Source of the DNA: Ceriagrion tenellum
Lineage: Eukaryota; Arthropoda; Insecta; Odonata; Coenagrionidae
Reading direction: 5' to 3'
Assembly: GCA_963169105.1 (NCBI GenBank)
Contig: OY720643.1
Location: 100,141,697-100,205,696, forward strand
DNA length: 64,000 bases
Shown here: positions 25,145-35,229 of the stretch, one piece after another
How positions within the stretch are numbered: the stretch's first letter is position 1
Layout: each line of letters starts with the position of its first letter
Program-made: the position numbers and the translations under genes
Notes under the pieces: generated by a model
Told to the model about the DNA's origin: nothing
Databases searched by the model: none
Seen by the model: only the letters and a program-made list of their open reading frames with translations

Positions 25145-25342
25145 TTGAAGCAAGGGGGATTTAAAAGTCACCTAAATGAAACTAAAAGTGAGCATTACAA
25201 AATGGGAAATAAAAAATATCGCGCCAAAACGGAATCTAACGTTATAGAAAAGCATGTCGTTCTCGGAACGGTGGAAATAAACCCAGAAAATCCTCGGGGT
25301 ATTCATAAAGTGTCAGCTCATACTGAGAAGAAAAAGCGATGA
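25145..25342 (+). CDS. Unrecognised open frame
   Basis: A 65-codon frame, rich in K, E, N and H, begins with ATG and ends in EKKKR. There is no domain I recognise, and the length is within chance expectation. Confidence 0.1.
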   Translation: MKQGGFKSHLNETKSEHYKMGNKKYRAKTESNVIEKHVVLGTVEINPENPRGIHKVSAHTEKKKR

Positions 25343-25904
25343 GCGAAAGCACTAGTGATTGGAAGCGCCCACATCAGTCGAAAGACCACTTGGCATGCGG
25401 ATCAAGAAATTCTCCAGGTAAATGGAGAGATATGAGGAACGTACGTATCAGCTAATTCATGGATTCAGGCGGATATTAGGTGCACCTATGCGTGATGGAA
25501 ATAACCTTCATTTTTATTTTTAGTTTCATCTAATTAAGGGCTCCAATTGGTAACTCATTCCCAGTTCAAAAATTATTATCTGTGGACACGATGCGTGAAA
25601 AACCATTACAAGAGCATTTCATGTATAAAAATCGCAGATTAAAGGAGAGAGCAGAGAAAATTTTGAGGCACAAAAGTCAAGCCAACTTATTGTAAAATAT
25701 GATCCCCTTTACAAAGCTTTGACCAAAATATGTCCAAAATTATCAAAACAAATGATTGTAATTTTATCATAAATTGTTTCCCTGCAGCATTTTTATGAAC
25801 ACTGTTACACTGAACCGAACAGTTCCGGTAAAGAAAAGGAAATAAATTTAGAAATATAAGCTAGCAACAAGGCGTTGAGGTTGGGGAGGGATGGATAGGT
25901 ATAT

Positions 25905-25953
25905 CAGTGGACACTCACAGAGCGGCGATCCATGGCGACACCGGTGTCCACTG
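25905..25953. repeat. Inverted repeat with 10-bp arms
   Basis: CAGTGGACAC at 25905-25914 is inverted at 25944-25953, with a 29-base GC-rich loop. It lies in a GC-richer island (25860-26130) that also holds the palindrome at 26091. Confidence 0.6.
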
Positions 25954-26090
25954 CTCTCGGAAGCTTTCGAGTGAGAACCCTTCCTCAGCGGGAGAAAATC
26001 ACAACTGAAGAGTGTCACACTGGAGTTGAGGGTAGAGGGTCTGACTAGGTGCTTGGTTGGTTTTTGAGGGAAGTGATTGGTTGGAAGGAA

Positions 26091-26113
26091 GTGAGGGAGG
26101 GTCCCTCCCTCAC
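26091..26113. repeat. Perfect 23-base palindrome
   Basis: GTGAGGGAGGG and CCCTCCCTCAC face each other around a single T. One strand of each arm is purine-only apart from one base, so the site could also adopt unusual DNA structure. Confidence 0.65.
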
Positions 26114-26149
26114 TACTGCTTCGATTTATTGCAATCGACATCTTTACAT

Positions 26150-27350
26150 GGGATTATATGGGAAAAATGAAAAATTTTAGTGCGGACCTTTTTTCTTTCG
26201 TTCATTAAAATACGAAACAATTGAGTTACAAGACTGATTCTTTCACAAATATGAGGCTGAATGTTTGAAAAATCTTATTTTTGCAATAGATTCTTTCCTA
26301 CCTACCGTTAAAATGATATTTATAAACTTTTACCTGGGGTTTTAGACATTTTTTCACTTTCGTTGCTATGGATATATTTCTCCATTGTCGTCGGGCCGAG
26401 TGTCGATTCGAGGTTTGGAATTCAGCCAGGAGGGCCAGTTTCAGGGGATGGTTAGATTTTTGTGTCGATTTGGGGTAAAATCGGAAAAGTTAAAAAATTC
26501 GATTAGGCTTCGAGATATTGCAATGGATAGTTTTCCACATATGACTTAGGTATCCTATGTGCATGTTATTTAGTCTTCTTTATATCATTTTCCGCAATGC
26601 TAAGTACTGGGTATAATTTCTTCAACTTTTTCCTGGCCTCTACCATATTTTTGATGACCAATTTCAACCAACCAAGCTCCATGATATTGTAGTTTTCATT
26701 AAAATAAACATGCAGTCCATGTAGAAAATTGGAATAGAAAAATTGGATATGAAAATAAGTATATTAAAAATCTCGATTCCGATCGAATTTATATAGTAAA
26801 ATTCTTCTTGTGAGCTCTTATTAAGTATGCTGTACTGAAATGAAATGTCTAAAGTAGAAGAACGTCTTATATGCCGTCAAATAAGGTTTTATGATCTTCC
26901 AGTGGTTCCACGTTCGTTTCGGTATACTGATTATAGTATTTAAAAAGTCGTTAATAACCGGATGACATAAACTACAAGTTTGGACTTGAACTGTCTAGTA
27001 TCCATACTTCATGGGGCGCGTATTTCATTTTCGAGATATATACTTTTCTTTGCTTGCATGTAGCACGCAGACTTGAGAGCATTCATTGTTTTTTTTTCCT
27101 TATTTAAAGAGTATCATCATATAACACTTCCCGCTCCTGCTGGAAAATTGCAAGCACCTATTTACTCGTAATTATTATAAGGTCCGCATTGATACCAGCC
27201 ATTAGGAAAATTAAGATATTATCAATTAATAGCCAAAGACTCAAGGATTTATTGGCGCAAAAATTACAATTCCGCCACCCACCCAAATGCTGTTGAATAA
27301 AAGGATCATATGCAGAAAATCAAATGGAAGGATAAAGTACGATATGAAGA
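26150..27350. other. AT-rich stretch, no gene seen
   Basis: No recognised domain or repeat up to the TTAA-flanked element. Confidence 0.4.
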
Positions 27351-27358
27351 AGTTTTAA

Positions 27359-27886
27359 GGGGGCTCACTACTTCTCAGATTCTCCTCGACTGGCTTCTCC
27401 CCTCCGAGACCTGAGTGGAATGGGAAAGTCCTAATCTTCTTGTCGAGGGGGGGAGTAGTTAGAGGAGGGGGTGACGGCAGAGGAGGTGGGGGCAGTCGGC
27501 CATATGCCGTGACTAGATCGCGAAAAAACACGAAACATGCGTTAGCATTTTAAAGTCTGAGGCCTTATAGTGACAAGCATAATAAAGTAGATGACACCAA
27601 ATTAAATACCAAAGACCATTATGTGATCTTACTACGTGATATGTTTCTTTTAGCGAATAAAAAGGGTAATGAAGAGGTTTGAAAAATGACTGAAAAAGGT
27701 CACTGAAAACACTAATTATCATTAATATGTCTAGTGAAGTGAACAATGTATCTCAATGAAAGCTCAGATACATTCTTTCCTAACAAAAATGTGAAAACTT
27801 AAACTTCCTACACAGAAAAATAATAGGGTGACAATTAAAATAAAAGTGGTCTGCAGAGGCGATTTTAGCTGAGGTAGTGAGCCCCC
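27359..27886. mobile_element. Non-autonomous piggyBac-type element (TTAA MITE)
   Basis: The 528-base element starts with GGGGGCTCACTAC (27359-27371) and ends with its exact inverse (27874-27886). TTAA flanks both ends (27355-27358 and 27887-27890), the target duplication typical of piggyBac-superfamily transposons. A subterminal inverted pair, CCTCGAC at 27384 and GTCGAGG at 27442, lies near the left end only. The left 140 bases are GC-rich, with G-runs on the + strand; the rest is AT-rich. No transposase frame is present, so movement would need an enzyme supplied by another copy. Confidence 0.75.
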
Positions 27887-27890
27887 TTAA

Positions 27891-29070
27891 GAAGAGTATA
27901 CGAGGTAAGAGCCCAAAAGAACACTAACAGAAAAGAAGAACCAGATGAATGACACCCTGCGGTAAAACTCCCTGAGGTCTTGACCAATAATCATGTTATT
28001 CATTCATTCGCTTATTGAAATTTCTGGAAAAGTCCGCAGAGGAAATGTGAGGAATAAATCCAAATTACAATTAAAGATAAAAGTACATAAGAAGAGTAAG
28101 TAGTCATAAAGTAAGGATATTAGCTTAAGATAGGGAAGGATGGAGGGCAGCAGTGAATCAATATTTTACGATTGAACGACCAATGAAGATCCAAACTCAT
28201 CCAGTGCTTTTAGGGATACACTTGGCCAAAAAACCTCATTATAGCTAATTCCTGTAAACCAAAGATCCCTTCACACCACCCAACCCTTGCCACTGTCACA
28301 ATCGCCTTTCTGTAATATGAATATGTACACCATATTTATGATATTTATGAGACGGAATGTCTCTTTTAATCACTCAGGAAGTTCTTGCATAAATGATCTC
28401 CCTCAAAACGAAGGCCATTACAAGTTGGTTAGTAAAAATTTCATTAGTAGGTTTAGAGAAATATATAACAATAATTTGCTAAGTCTGGCCAGTGATTTCT
28501 CTTAAGGAGAGTATCAAAATTATTTGCTTCATTCATAGCCAGGAATTTATAATTGACACTTCAGGGAAGAAATGCGTAGCAACTTACGGAAGATATAATG
28601 CGAAGCAAGAGGTAGGAGTCGTTAATCTAATTAGTCCATCGCATTAATCATTATAGTTGTTCGCCCAAATTTCTCTTCATAAAAATTGTTCTGCTTCACA
28701 GAGAACCTATTTTCAAAAGCAATTCTGATTGTTTCTCATGACCTCGGGTCTTTGATAGTTAAGAATGAGCTACAAATTGCTATATCACTTCAATAGGGAA
28801 AAACAACACAATCAGATAACATAAAAATTCCAATCCAGAAACTACGGGAGAGCTAACATGGACGACAGTTGTGTTAAAAATAGAAAGAATCTGGTTTCTG
28901 TGGTGTTTTTAGGACTAGTTTTCAATCCGAAGGGCTTTAATTTACATTCAGAAAGAAGATGTTTTAACATTCCCAGAGGCTGGATATTTATGAATTAACG
29001 AAGTACCCCCACAGAATGAAGAAAACCGTTCATTTCAAACCAGTTTTACTGGTAGAAAAAAGGTGTTTAG
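27891..29070. other. AT-rich stretch, no gene seen
   Basis: A 72-codon frame at 28287-28505 is open but unrecognised. I see no repeats of note. Confidence 0.4.
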
Positions 29071-29079
29071 AATAAGTTT

Positions 29080-29330
29080 AGGCTCTGAGGCGGAGAGAGT
29101 GCAGATTTTCCATTCCCAGGCTTCGGACTCGAGTTCAAGTTTAGGCAAAGAACGTTTAATGCAACGCCAATCTCTTCAGAGATGCCGTAAAGAGAGCACT
29201 TACTGTACGACACTCCGTCCATCGGAAGATATGTTAAACTAAGGAATCCATGGTCCTTCCCGACATAAGCATGCTAACCCCGACTCAGGGTTAATTTCCA
29301 CCCCTACAATATGTCGCATCTCATTCTGTC
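29080..29330 (+). mobile_element. SINE-like element, tRNA-derived type
   Basis: A B-box-like word (GAGTTCAAGTTTA, near 29130-29143) is followed about 90 bases later by a core, CCGTCCATCGGAAGATATG then TTAAAC (29214-29240), and GGTCC. The same order, a B-box and then a GTTAAAC-type core, occurs at 34640-34850 in reverse and at 52848-53000. Arthropod SINEs with a tRNA head and conserved body fit this pattern. The copy is diverged and its ends are approximate. Confidence 0.5.
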
Positions 29331-29339
29331 CTTACCCTG

Positions 29340-30240
29340 AAACCAACCAGTCTCATCATTAACAGCAGTGTTCCGGAAAAAAATTTGTTTCATGCGTCTC
29401 TCCACGCCATTTTCCGCCCGCCGCTTGATTTCCACATTATCATTTTCATTATATACGCCATTCATAGATTATCTGATATTCTCCATTCTTCTTCTGTAAT
29501 ACTGGTACATATTTCCTATTACGAATTTATATTATTTACATTCTACCTCCGGAATACTTTCCATTAATTTTTCATTCCATTACCATTTTAAAACGGATGC
29601 TGAGCCGCAAAATGCGTCCAATACGTTTGTCCCCTCCTAACTGATTGAGTTTTCATGAAACATATTTTTCCCCTAATTCATCGCACGACTTCTTCGGGCG
29701 ATATTCTGTCTGTCTGTTAGGCCTTTCCACCTGTCAATCAAGACCTGAATGACATCAGCAGTCGGTCGTTCCTCTTCATGGATTTGTTTTTATTGACAAG
29801 GAATCAGCTTTTTAGTCTATGAAACAGGTGATAACTGCTACAAAAAATGAATTTAGAAGCGTTCCAGTTCCCAGAGGGTATAAAAAACAATGATAAAAAT
29901 ATATGCCTCATATTATTTGCAAACAGTACGATTCCCCAACCTGCTCCATAAAGGAAGATGATACAATTAACGAAAAAACTGAAGGACGCCCACTGTTGCT
30001 CACCATCTCGCTCGCAGTAGTAAATTTCCACGCAGCCAGAAGGGAAGAGAGAAAATAAAAAGAAGCGTAAAGCATCCTCCAAACAAGAGCGCGGCCGTAT
30101 GAGAAGGAGTGCGAGAGAGGAAGGGATCTCCTTTGACTGGCCGCTCCAACTAAAAGCTTCCAAACTCGAGGCATCGCGGAGGTTCAGCAGGGGCGAGGCG
30201 TTGCTGGAAAACACACAGCGTACTGAGATGAGAGGGATCG
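29340..30240. other. No gene recognised
   Basis: AT-rich, then GC-rising toward 30200. Overlapping - strand frames (29804-30247 and 29908-30174) have no recognised domain. Confidence 0.35.
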
Positions 30241-30253
30241 GAGTCAAAGCGCT

Positions 30254-30272
30254 GCGGAACGCTCCGTTCCGC
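30254..30272. repeat. GC-rich hairpin, 8-bp stem
   Basis: GCGGAACG and CGTTCCGC are separated by CTC. The hairpin sits inside the GC-rich island at 30060-30650. Confidence 0.55.
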
Positions 30273-30599
30273 GGACCCCAAGAATGGATGGAGCGGGGGT
30301 AGGGTTGAGGAGGGGGGTAGGTTCGTTAAAGGACCGGATATAGGGTGCTCTCACCCTTTTACACTCCAGTTCTCCCACTCCCGGGCCGATTCCGTATCCT
30401 TAACACACAAACACACATTCTACACTACCATCCTCCTTTATCCTTGTAGGACCTCTCCGCCACCTCAAAACACAAGGATATTCCCCCCAAGGATACATTT
30501 CCCCCCGGCCGTTTTCAGGGCCGTCCGGCTTTAAGTAGGTCGACTCCGAGGAGATTCGTCCCTTAACACATCCTGGCCGCGGCCCAAATTCCCATCTCA

Positions 30600-30780
30600 G
30601 CCCCGATTGCTGAGCATGCTGCAAGGGGGCGAAGAGGGGAAGGGGGGACGGGAAAAAAAAGATAATGCAACGGAACTCTTGCTATTCGTCCCTTTTCATC
30701 TTGCTTTCGGTATTTGGAGGAGTACGCGGAGAGGCGTATAAATGCGGAATTGCAGCGAGTCTGTAACTGAGAGACCGTGG
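30600..30780 (+). promoter_or_regulatory. Candidate core promoter with TATA box
   Basis: A GC-rich island precedes TATAAAT at 30737-30743, itself flanked by GC-rich bases. A transcript would be expected to start about 30 bases downstream, near 30770. The + strand frame at 30742-30987 is open for 81 codons but has no domain I recognise and overlaps the expected start. The promoter reading is inference from composition plus one consensus box. Confidence 0.25.
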
Positions 30781-31031
30781 CGATCTGCATTTAACGCACA
30801 GATAAACAAATTTTCCACAGAGTCGCCGCCCTTTCCACTCTTCCGAACGACCCATTCTTCTTACTTTTACCCATATTCCTTCCAAGAACCCACAAAACCT
30901 TTCCCCTGTGCACCCCCAATCGAGCAATCTCATATACATCTACGAAATAACGTGCATGGCACGACTATGGTGAGTGGCACGTGGTGACTGCACACCAAGC
31001 ATGCTAATAAATAGATGAGTCTAACAAATAA

Positions 31032-31996
31032 ATGTGGAGTCAGTTAAGTACTTCGGTGTGACCCTCACTTAAGCCTTGTCCTGGGATGAGGAAGTTTGCG
31101 GACAGGTAAATCGTAAATTGGGATTAATTTAAAGAATACTGGGAAAATCTTACGAGAAAGTATAGGAACGATGTTATTTTTCTCTCGCGAGACCTTACTT
31201 GGAGAACGCAGTATATGGCACCCTTATGAAGTAAGTTTAGTTTTAGATATAGTTCTAATACAGCTGAGGGCAGCTAGAATTGTTAAAAATGGTTACAATA
31301 AACATAGCAGTGTTCCTAAATTGCAGAGGGAATTAGGGTTGGAACCTCTATCCGATCGAAGGGAATAATATAGGCTTTATCATAGAATCTTTAACGAATC
31401 TTATAGAATCTTTAACGAAAGTTTTATATACTATATTTTGCCGGACGCTCAACATATTTTGCTAGAGCCAAAATAATATTGTAGAAAATATCACAGGCAT
31501 AGGATTATAGAAGTGTACTGCAGAACCAATAGATTTAAAAGGTCATTTTTTTCGCGTACAATAAAAGACATAATACATGCGATAGGTCAGTTCTAGGATA
31601 CTTTGACCCTGACTAGGCATAATCGATTTTGAACTTGTACTATATATCTTGATATCATTATTAGCTACTAACCTCGCATGCAATTTCCGGCATAGCGCAT
31701 GCATGATTTAGTACCTTTTAGTACTATTTATCCGTCGCAATAATTATAACCAGTAGTCGTATCTTAAGTAGTGTACTGCATGGTAGCATTTTCGTCGACG
31801 TAGCACTCTCCTAGTTTCTGGTGTGACCGCACACCTTTGTACTGACCACTTTTGACCTGTGCCTGGCATATGTCCGAACGTCCGCGGTTTGGATTCCAGC
31901 TGCGATTAGGGCTTCATGCCTGGTGTGGAATTACCCCGTGCCATACACCCGAGTACTGGCTTCCACGTTATTTTGTAAATGTAGATGCAGATCCTG
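31032..31996 (+). mobile_element. LINE copy, CR1/Jockey-like reverse transcriptase C-terminus and 3' end (family 2)
   Basis: One frame reads ESVKYFGVTLT, stop, ALSWDEEV and VNRKLGLI, then RILGKSYEKV, ERCYFSLARPYLENAVYGTL. Another frame continues with IQLRAARIVKNGYNKHSSVP, LQRELGLEPLSDRRE and, farther on, CRTNRFKRSFFSRTIKD. This is the canonical order of motifs after the catalytic centre in CR1/Jockey-group LINEs. At least six in-frame stops and a frameshift make it dead, and it is 5'-truncated before the YADD box. A 3' untranslated part runs to a tail with GTAAATGTAGATGCAGAT near 31996. A 21-base tandem duplication inside it (31382-31423) adds seven codons in frame. Confidence 0.85.
31382..31423. 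repeat. Exact-start 21-base tandem duplication inside LINE
   Basis: ATAGAATCTTTAACGAA is repeated with a 21-base period. The unit is a multiple of three, so the LINE frame (RIFNESY, RIFNESF) stays in phase. It arose after or during decay of this copy. Confidence 0.75.
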
Positions 31997-31999
31997 CAC

Positions 32000-32960
32000 T
32001 CATCCCATTTCGAATCAGAACCACGCACATTCCCCCGGCCGCGGCGGTATCCTACGAGCCAAAAGAATCGAATATTAGGTTGTTCCGTGGCGGCAGGCAT
32101 TTTCACTCCAAGGAGACACTTCAAGAGAGCTAACACACAATGCAAGGTATTTTTAGTTTCAGGCAAAACTTTGATCAACTTCTAATTGTATTCGAATATT
32201 TCCTATTTTCGATAGCTTTCATCTTGCAATCGCAAGTAGATGCAGGACCTTGACTCATACTATAAATAAAATATGTCATAAAGGACATATATCGCTCTTG
32301 ATGAATCTTGACAATACAACGCCGAAAGGTAACTTTTCCACTCTTCGTTAAACTATTATAATTAGTTGTTTGTAATAATAGGACGGCCCAAAATAGTTAC
32401 ATCGTCATTAGAAAAAGCGTAGAAAGCGTTGAGCGTAGAAAAACTCGCTACACCATTCCATCAACTATGGCGGTATACCTCGGTGCATTTTGTGCGGTGT
32501 CTCTCTTTCTTTCTCACTTACTAAGCATTAAAAATATGTACGTTTATGAACTAAGCATGACTTTAAAGATATAACGAGGAGAATTCCTCGGACAAAATAC
32601 CACTCAGAGTTTAGGTTATTCAATCCCATGACTTTTTCGCCATTTTTAAATGCCCATTCATATAGGAATGATCAAATTTTCCATATTTTTATACCGCTAT
32701 GCAAACCATCTCCAGGGTTTAGTTAAATCTAGAACCTTAATATTCTTGTGTGGAACTCTACTACAAATTAATGGACAAACTTTACGCCAAAGGTTAAAGC
32801 TTATCATTGTACTTATGCAACTTATCATCGAGCAGCAATACTTTCCGCAAAAAATATGCTGAGACCGTTTTCTCTCGATTAATAGGCTCATCCTGTTTCC
32901 GTGAACTATTCTTCTCCTTGTGAAACTCCTTTAATCTTAGAGATGTGGAAGGATTTTAGG
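32000..32960. other. No gene recognised
   Basis: Several short open frames lie on both strands, mutual shadows. A small 11-base-like tandem (AGCGTAGAAA) lies near 32418-32446. Confidence 0.35.
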
Positions 32961-32967
32961 GTCAGCT

Positions 32968-33004
32968 TTAGGTTAGGTTAGGTTAGGTTAGGTTAGGGTT
33001 AGGG
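32968..33004 (+). repeat. Interstitial telomere-type repeat (TTAGG)n
   Basis: Six uninterrupted TTAGG units (32968-32997), one extra G, and a seventh unit. TTAGG is the telomere unit of most insects and many other arthropods. The array is short and lies between ordinary sequence on both sides, so it is an internal relic, not a chromosome end. Such arrays can come from telomerase-mediated break repair or short-repeat expansion. Confidence 0.9.
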
Positions 33005-33009
33005 ATTTG

Positions 33010-34630
33010 GGTATCAGCGAAAAAACAGCCGAACGAAAAGTTTTATATGGAGGGTAGCAGTGAGAAGCGTAGAAACCGGGTCTATGAGAAGTTATGTCAG
33101 GAATTAACAACATCGAAGGTGAAATATCGATCGATAAAGAACCTAATATCGAAGGTGAAAACAGGAAACTACTGAATTACACAAGGAGACGGAGCTGGTG
33201 ACTAGTACATAAGTAAGCGGATGTTGTGAAGGAGAAAATAAGTTTCAAGGATGAGATGAAGAGAGACAGGAAGTATGCTGAAATGACGATGGAAATCGCA
33301 TCGCCGAAAGAAGGCGTGGCGAGAAGTTTAAGGACAACACTAGGAAATAAAAGACAGAGCAAGGAGAAGTAACGAAAAGGCTAAGAACAAAAGATGATAT
33401 AGCCTAGTTCCGCTTCAACCGTATTCATATACAGTGCAAATACCATAATTCCTCCAATTAGATCCGTCCCTAGAAACGCAAATCCTTGCGTCACATCTTT
33501 ACGCTTTGCGCGCTTTACGCACGAGCGCACTGCTTTACGGCCAACTAAAGAGACTAATGCAATGTCTCGTTTCACTTATGAGATTGAAATAAATTAAGTC
33601 AACTACGATTTGCACCTTATCATTTATGAGGGCTAAATGTTGTCTGAGGAGATACGGCGGAGCAGCAGCAGCAGTCTGAGCTTTCATCACTTTTATCCCA
33701 GGTGTCTTGTAGGATACAAATCTTTTCCAGTGAATTTCCTTCAAAACTGATTTATATTTCGTCTATTTTAATCTATTTTATGCGCAAGTACTTCATCTTG
33801 AAACATTAAAAGATGTACAATAAATCTTTCTACGGTGCTCTTCGATTCTTCAAGAATTCTTTTAAAAATACGTTTGTGCTATGCGTATAAACCGGGGACC
33901 GAAGAGAATAACGAACTGAAAACGGCATTTTTCGTAGAAAGTTAACATTACAAAGGCGCCAACTCCTAAACGTCATCCTCAAGTGAAATGAATGTCGTGT
34001 CAGGATCGGTTGGATACAATTTGCGAAAAAAACTAATGGAGGAGGAAATGAATAGGAAGCATTAGTAAAAAGGGAAAAAATTGAATATATCAGGAAAATC
34101 ACGAAGGAAGTCAAAGTTTACAGATACGTAAGAATGAAATGGCTGGCAGAAGGGAGAACGAAAAGTAGAGCTGCAGCAAACCAATATTCTGATGGATGCT
34201 TGCTGAGGATGACGCTAAAACTCAGTAAGGCATTGTACGTACAATAAACCTCCAGGGGTGAAGGTCAAAGAGTCATTTTTCCATTCACTAAGCTGCTATT
34301 ACATCACCATGAGCAAATGAAGTTTTCCATCAATAGAGATTTTAATTTTTCCTTCAGTGGGTGTGCGTTAAACCATGACCTACATTTCCGCCAACCTCCT
34401 CATCTCAGGATGAGGCAAGTCACGCCCTCTTCTGTTTGCTCAACCTCATTGATGGCCACAGAAAACTCATCCGTCTTCCTCTTCTAATTCTTGAAAAGGT
34501 TGGCCGAATATTTGGGGAGGCGACCGACAACAGGGGCTTAGCGCTATTGAGGATAGCTAGGTAAGTGAAGGATTATTATGGTATCGCAAGAGAGAGTAAG
34601 GAGAATCCGGACCTCAGCGAGAGCCGTCTC
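33010..34630. other. No gene recognised
   Basis: From 33170 to 33380 and 34050 to 34230 the + strand is purine-rich and gives K/R/E-rich broken frames. I see no identified domain. Confidence 0.35.
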
Positions 34631-34639
34631 GCAACGAAA

Positions 34640-34850
34640 GACTCAAACGGAGCCATCGTTTAACATCCCACCCAACTCATGGATCACTGTACTTAATTGG
34701 CCTACACAAGACACCCGAATAGAGATCGGCAAACCAATGAAAAATTTCTCCCACGGCCGGGATTCAAAATCTCTGCCACAGCAAGGAATTGAACCCCGGC
34801 CCAAATGATAGGATTCCAGATCTCCCTTAAAAATACCCCTTCCTCCTTGC
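34640..34850 (-). mobile_element. SINE-like element, tRNA-derived type
   Basis: On the - strand, GGTTCAATTCC (+ strand 34785-34795) is a perfect match to the Pol III B-box consensus GGTTCRANTCC. About 115 bases further along the same strand comes GGGATGTTAAACGATGG (34653-34669), the core seen in the other two SINE-like copies. No clear A-box or tail could be fixed, so the ends are approximate. Confidence 0.55.
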
Positions 34851-34995
34851 TTAACCTGCAAGGATCCACTATCTCGCGCGCTTTGATTGCGGCTGCTGTG
34901 TACGTGTGAATGTGGTCTCGTAGGTTCGACCTCGTCTGACTAGGGCGAACCGATCGATGGGTCGATACCGCCTCTCCGACCAAGGCAGCTGCTGC

Positions 34996-35020
34996 GAGAG
35001 AGAGAGAGATCGTATAAATT
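34996..35020 (+). promoter_or_regulatory. GA repeat followed by TATA-like box
   Basis: A (GA)7 run (34996-35009) is followed within a few bases by TATAAATT (35013-35020). The following 200 bases are GC-rich. GA repeats beside a TATA box are a known arrangement in insect promoters bound by GAGA-type factors. No gene can be assigned. Confidence 0.25.
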
Positions 35021-35229
35021 GAGTGGCGTTGGGACTGGAGGGACTGGATTAGCGCGAGTTTGCCCCGCCCTACGCCCCCCCCCCCATCCTCCGAAACCGG
35101 AAGCACTCAAAGGAACACCACTTCATTTGCGCCCGATTCCTGCACGACCTGAGGAGAGCAGAGCGCCTGGTTTGACGCGCCCGGAAAACTACCTCGCACG
35201 CCAATATTAAGGCAGCATTTGATACACGA

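Noticed and set aside
32968..33004. True chromosome end
   Set aside because: Only seven units, with ordinary unique sequence on both sides.
32940..33010. CRISPR-like or satellite array
   Set aside because: The unit is 5 bases with no spacers. It is a telomere-type repeat.
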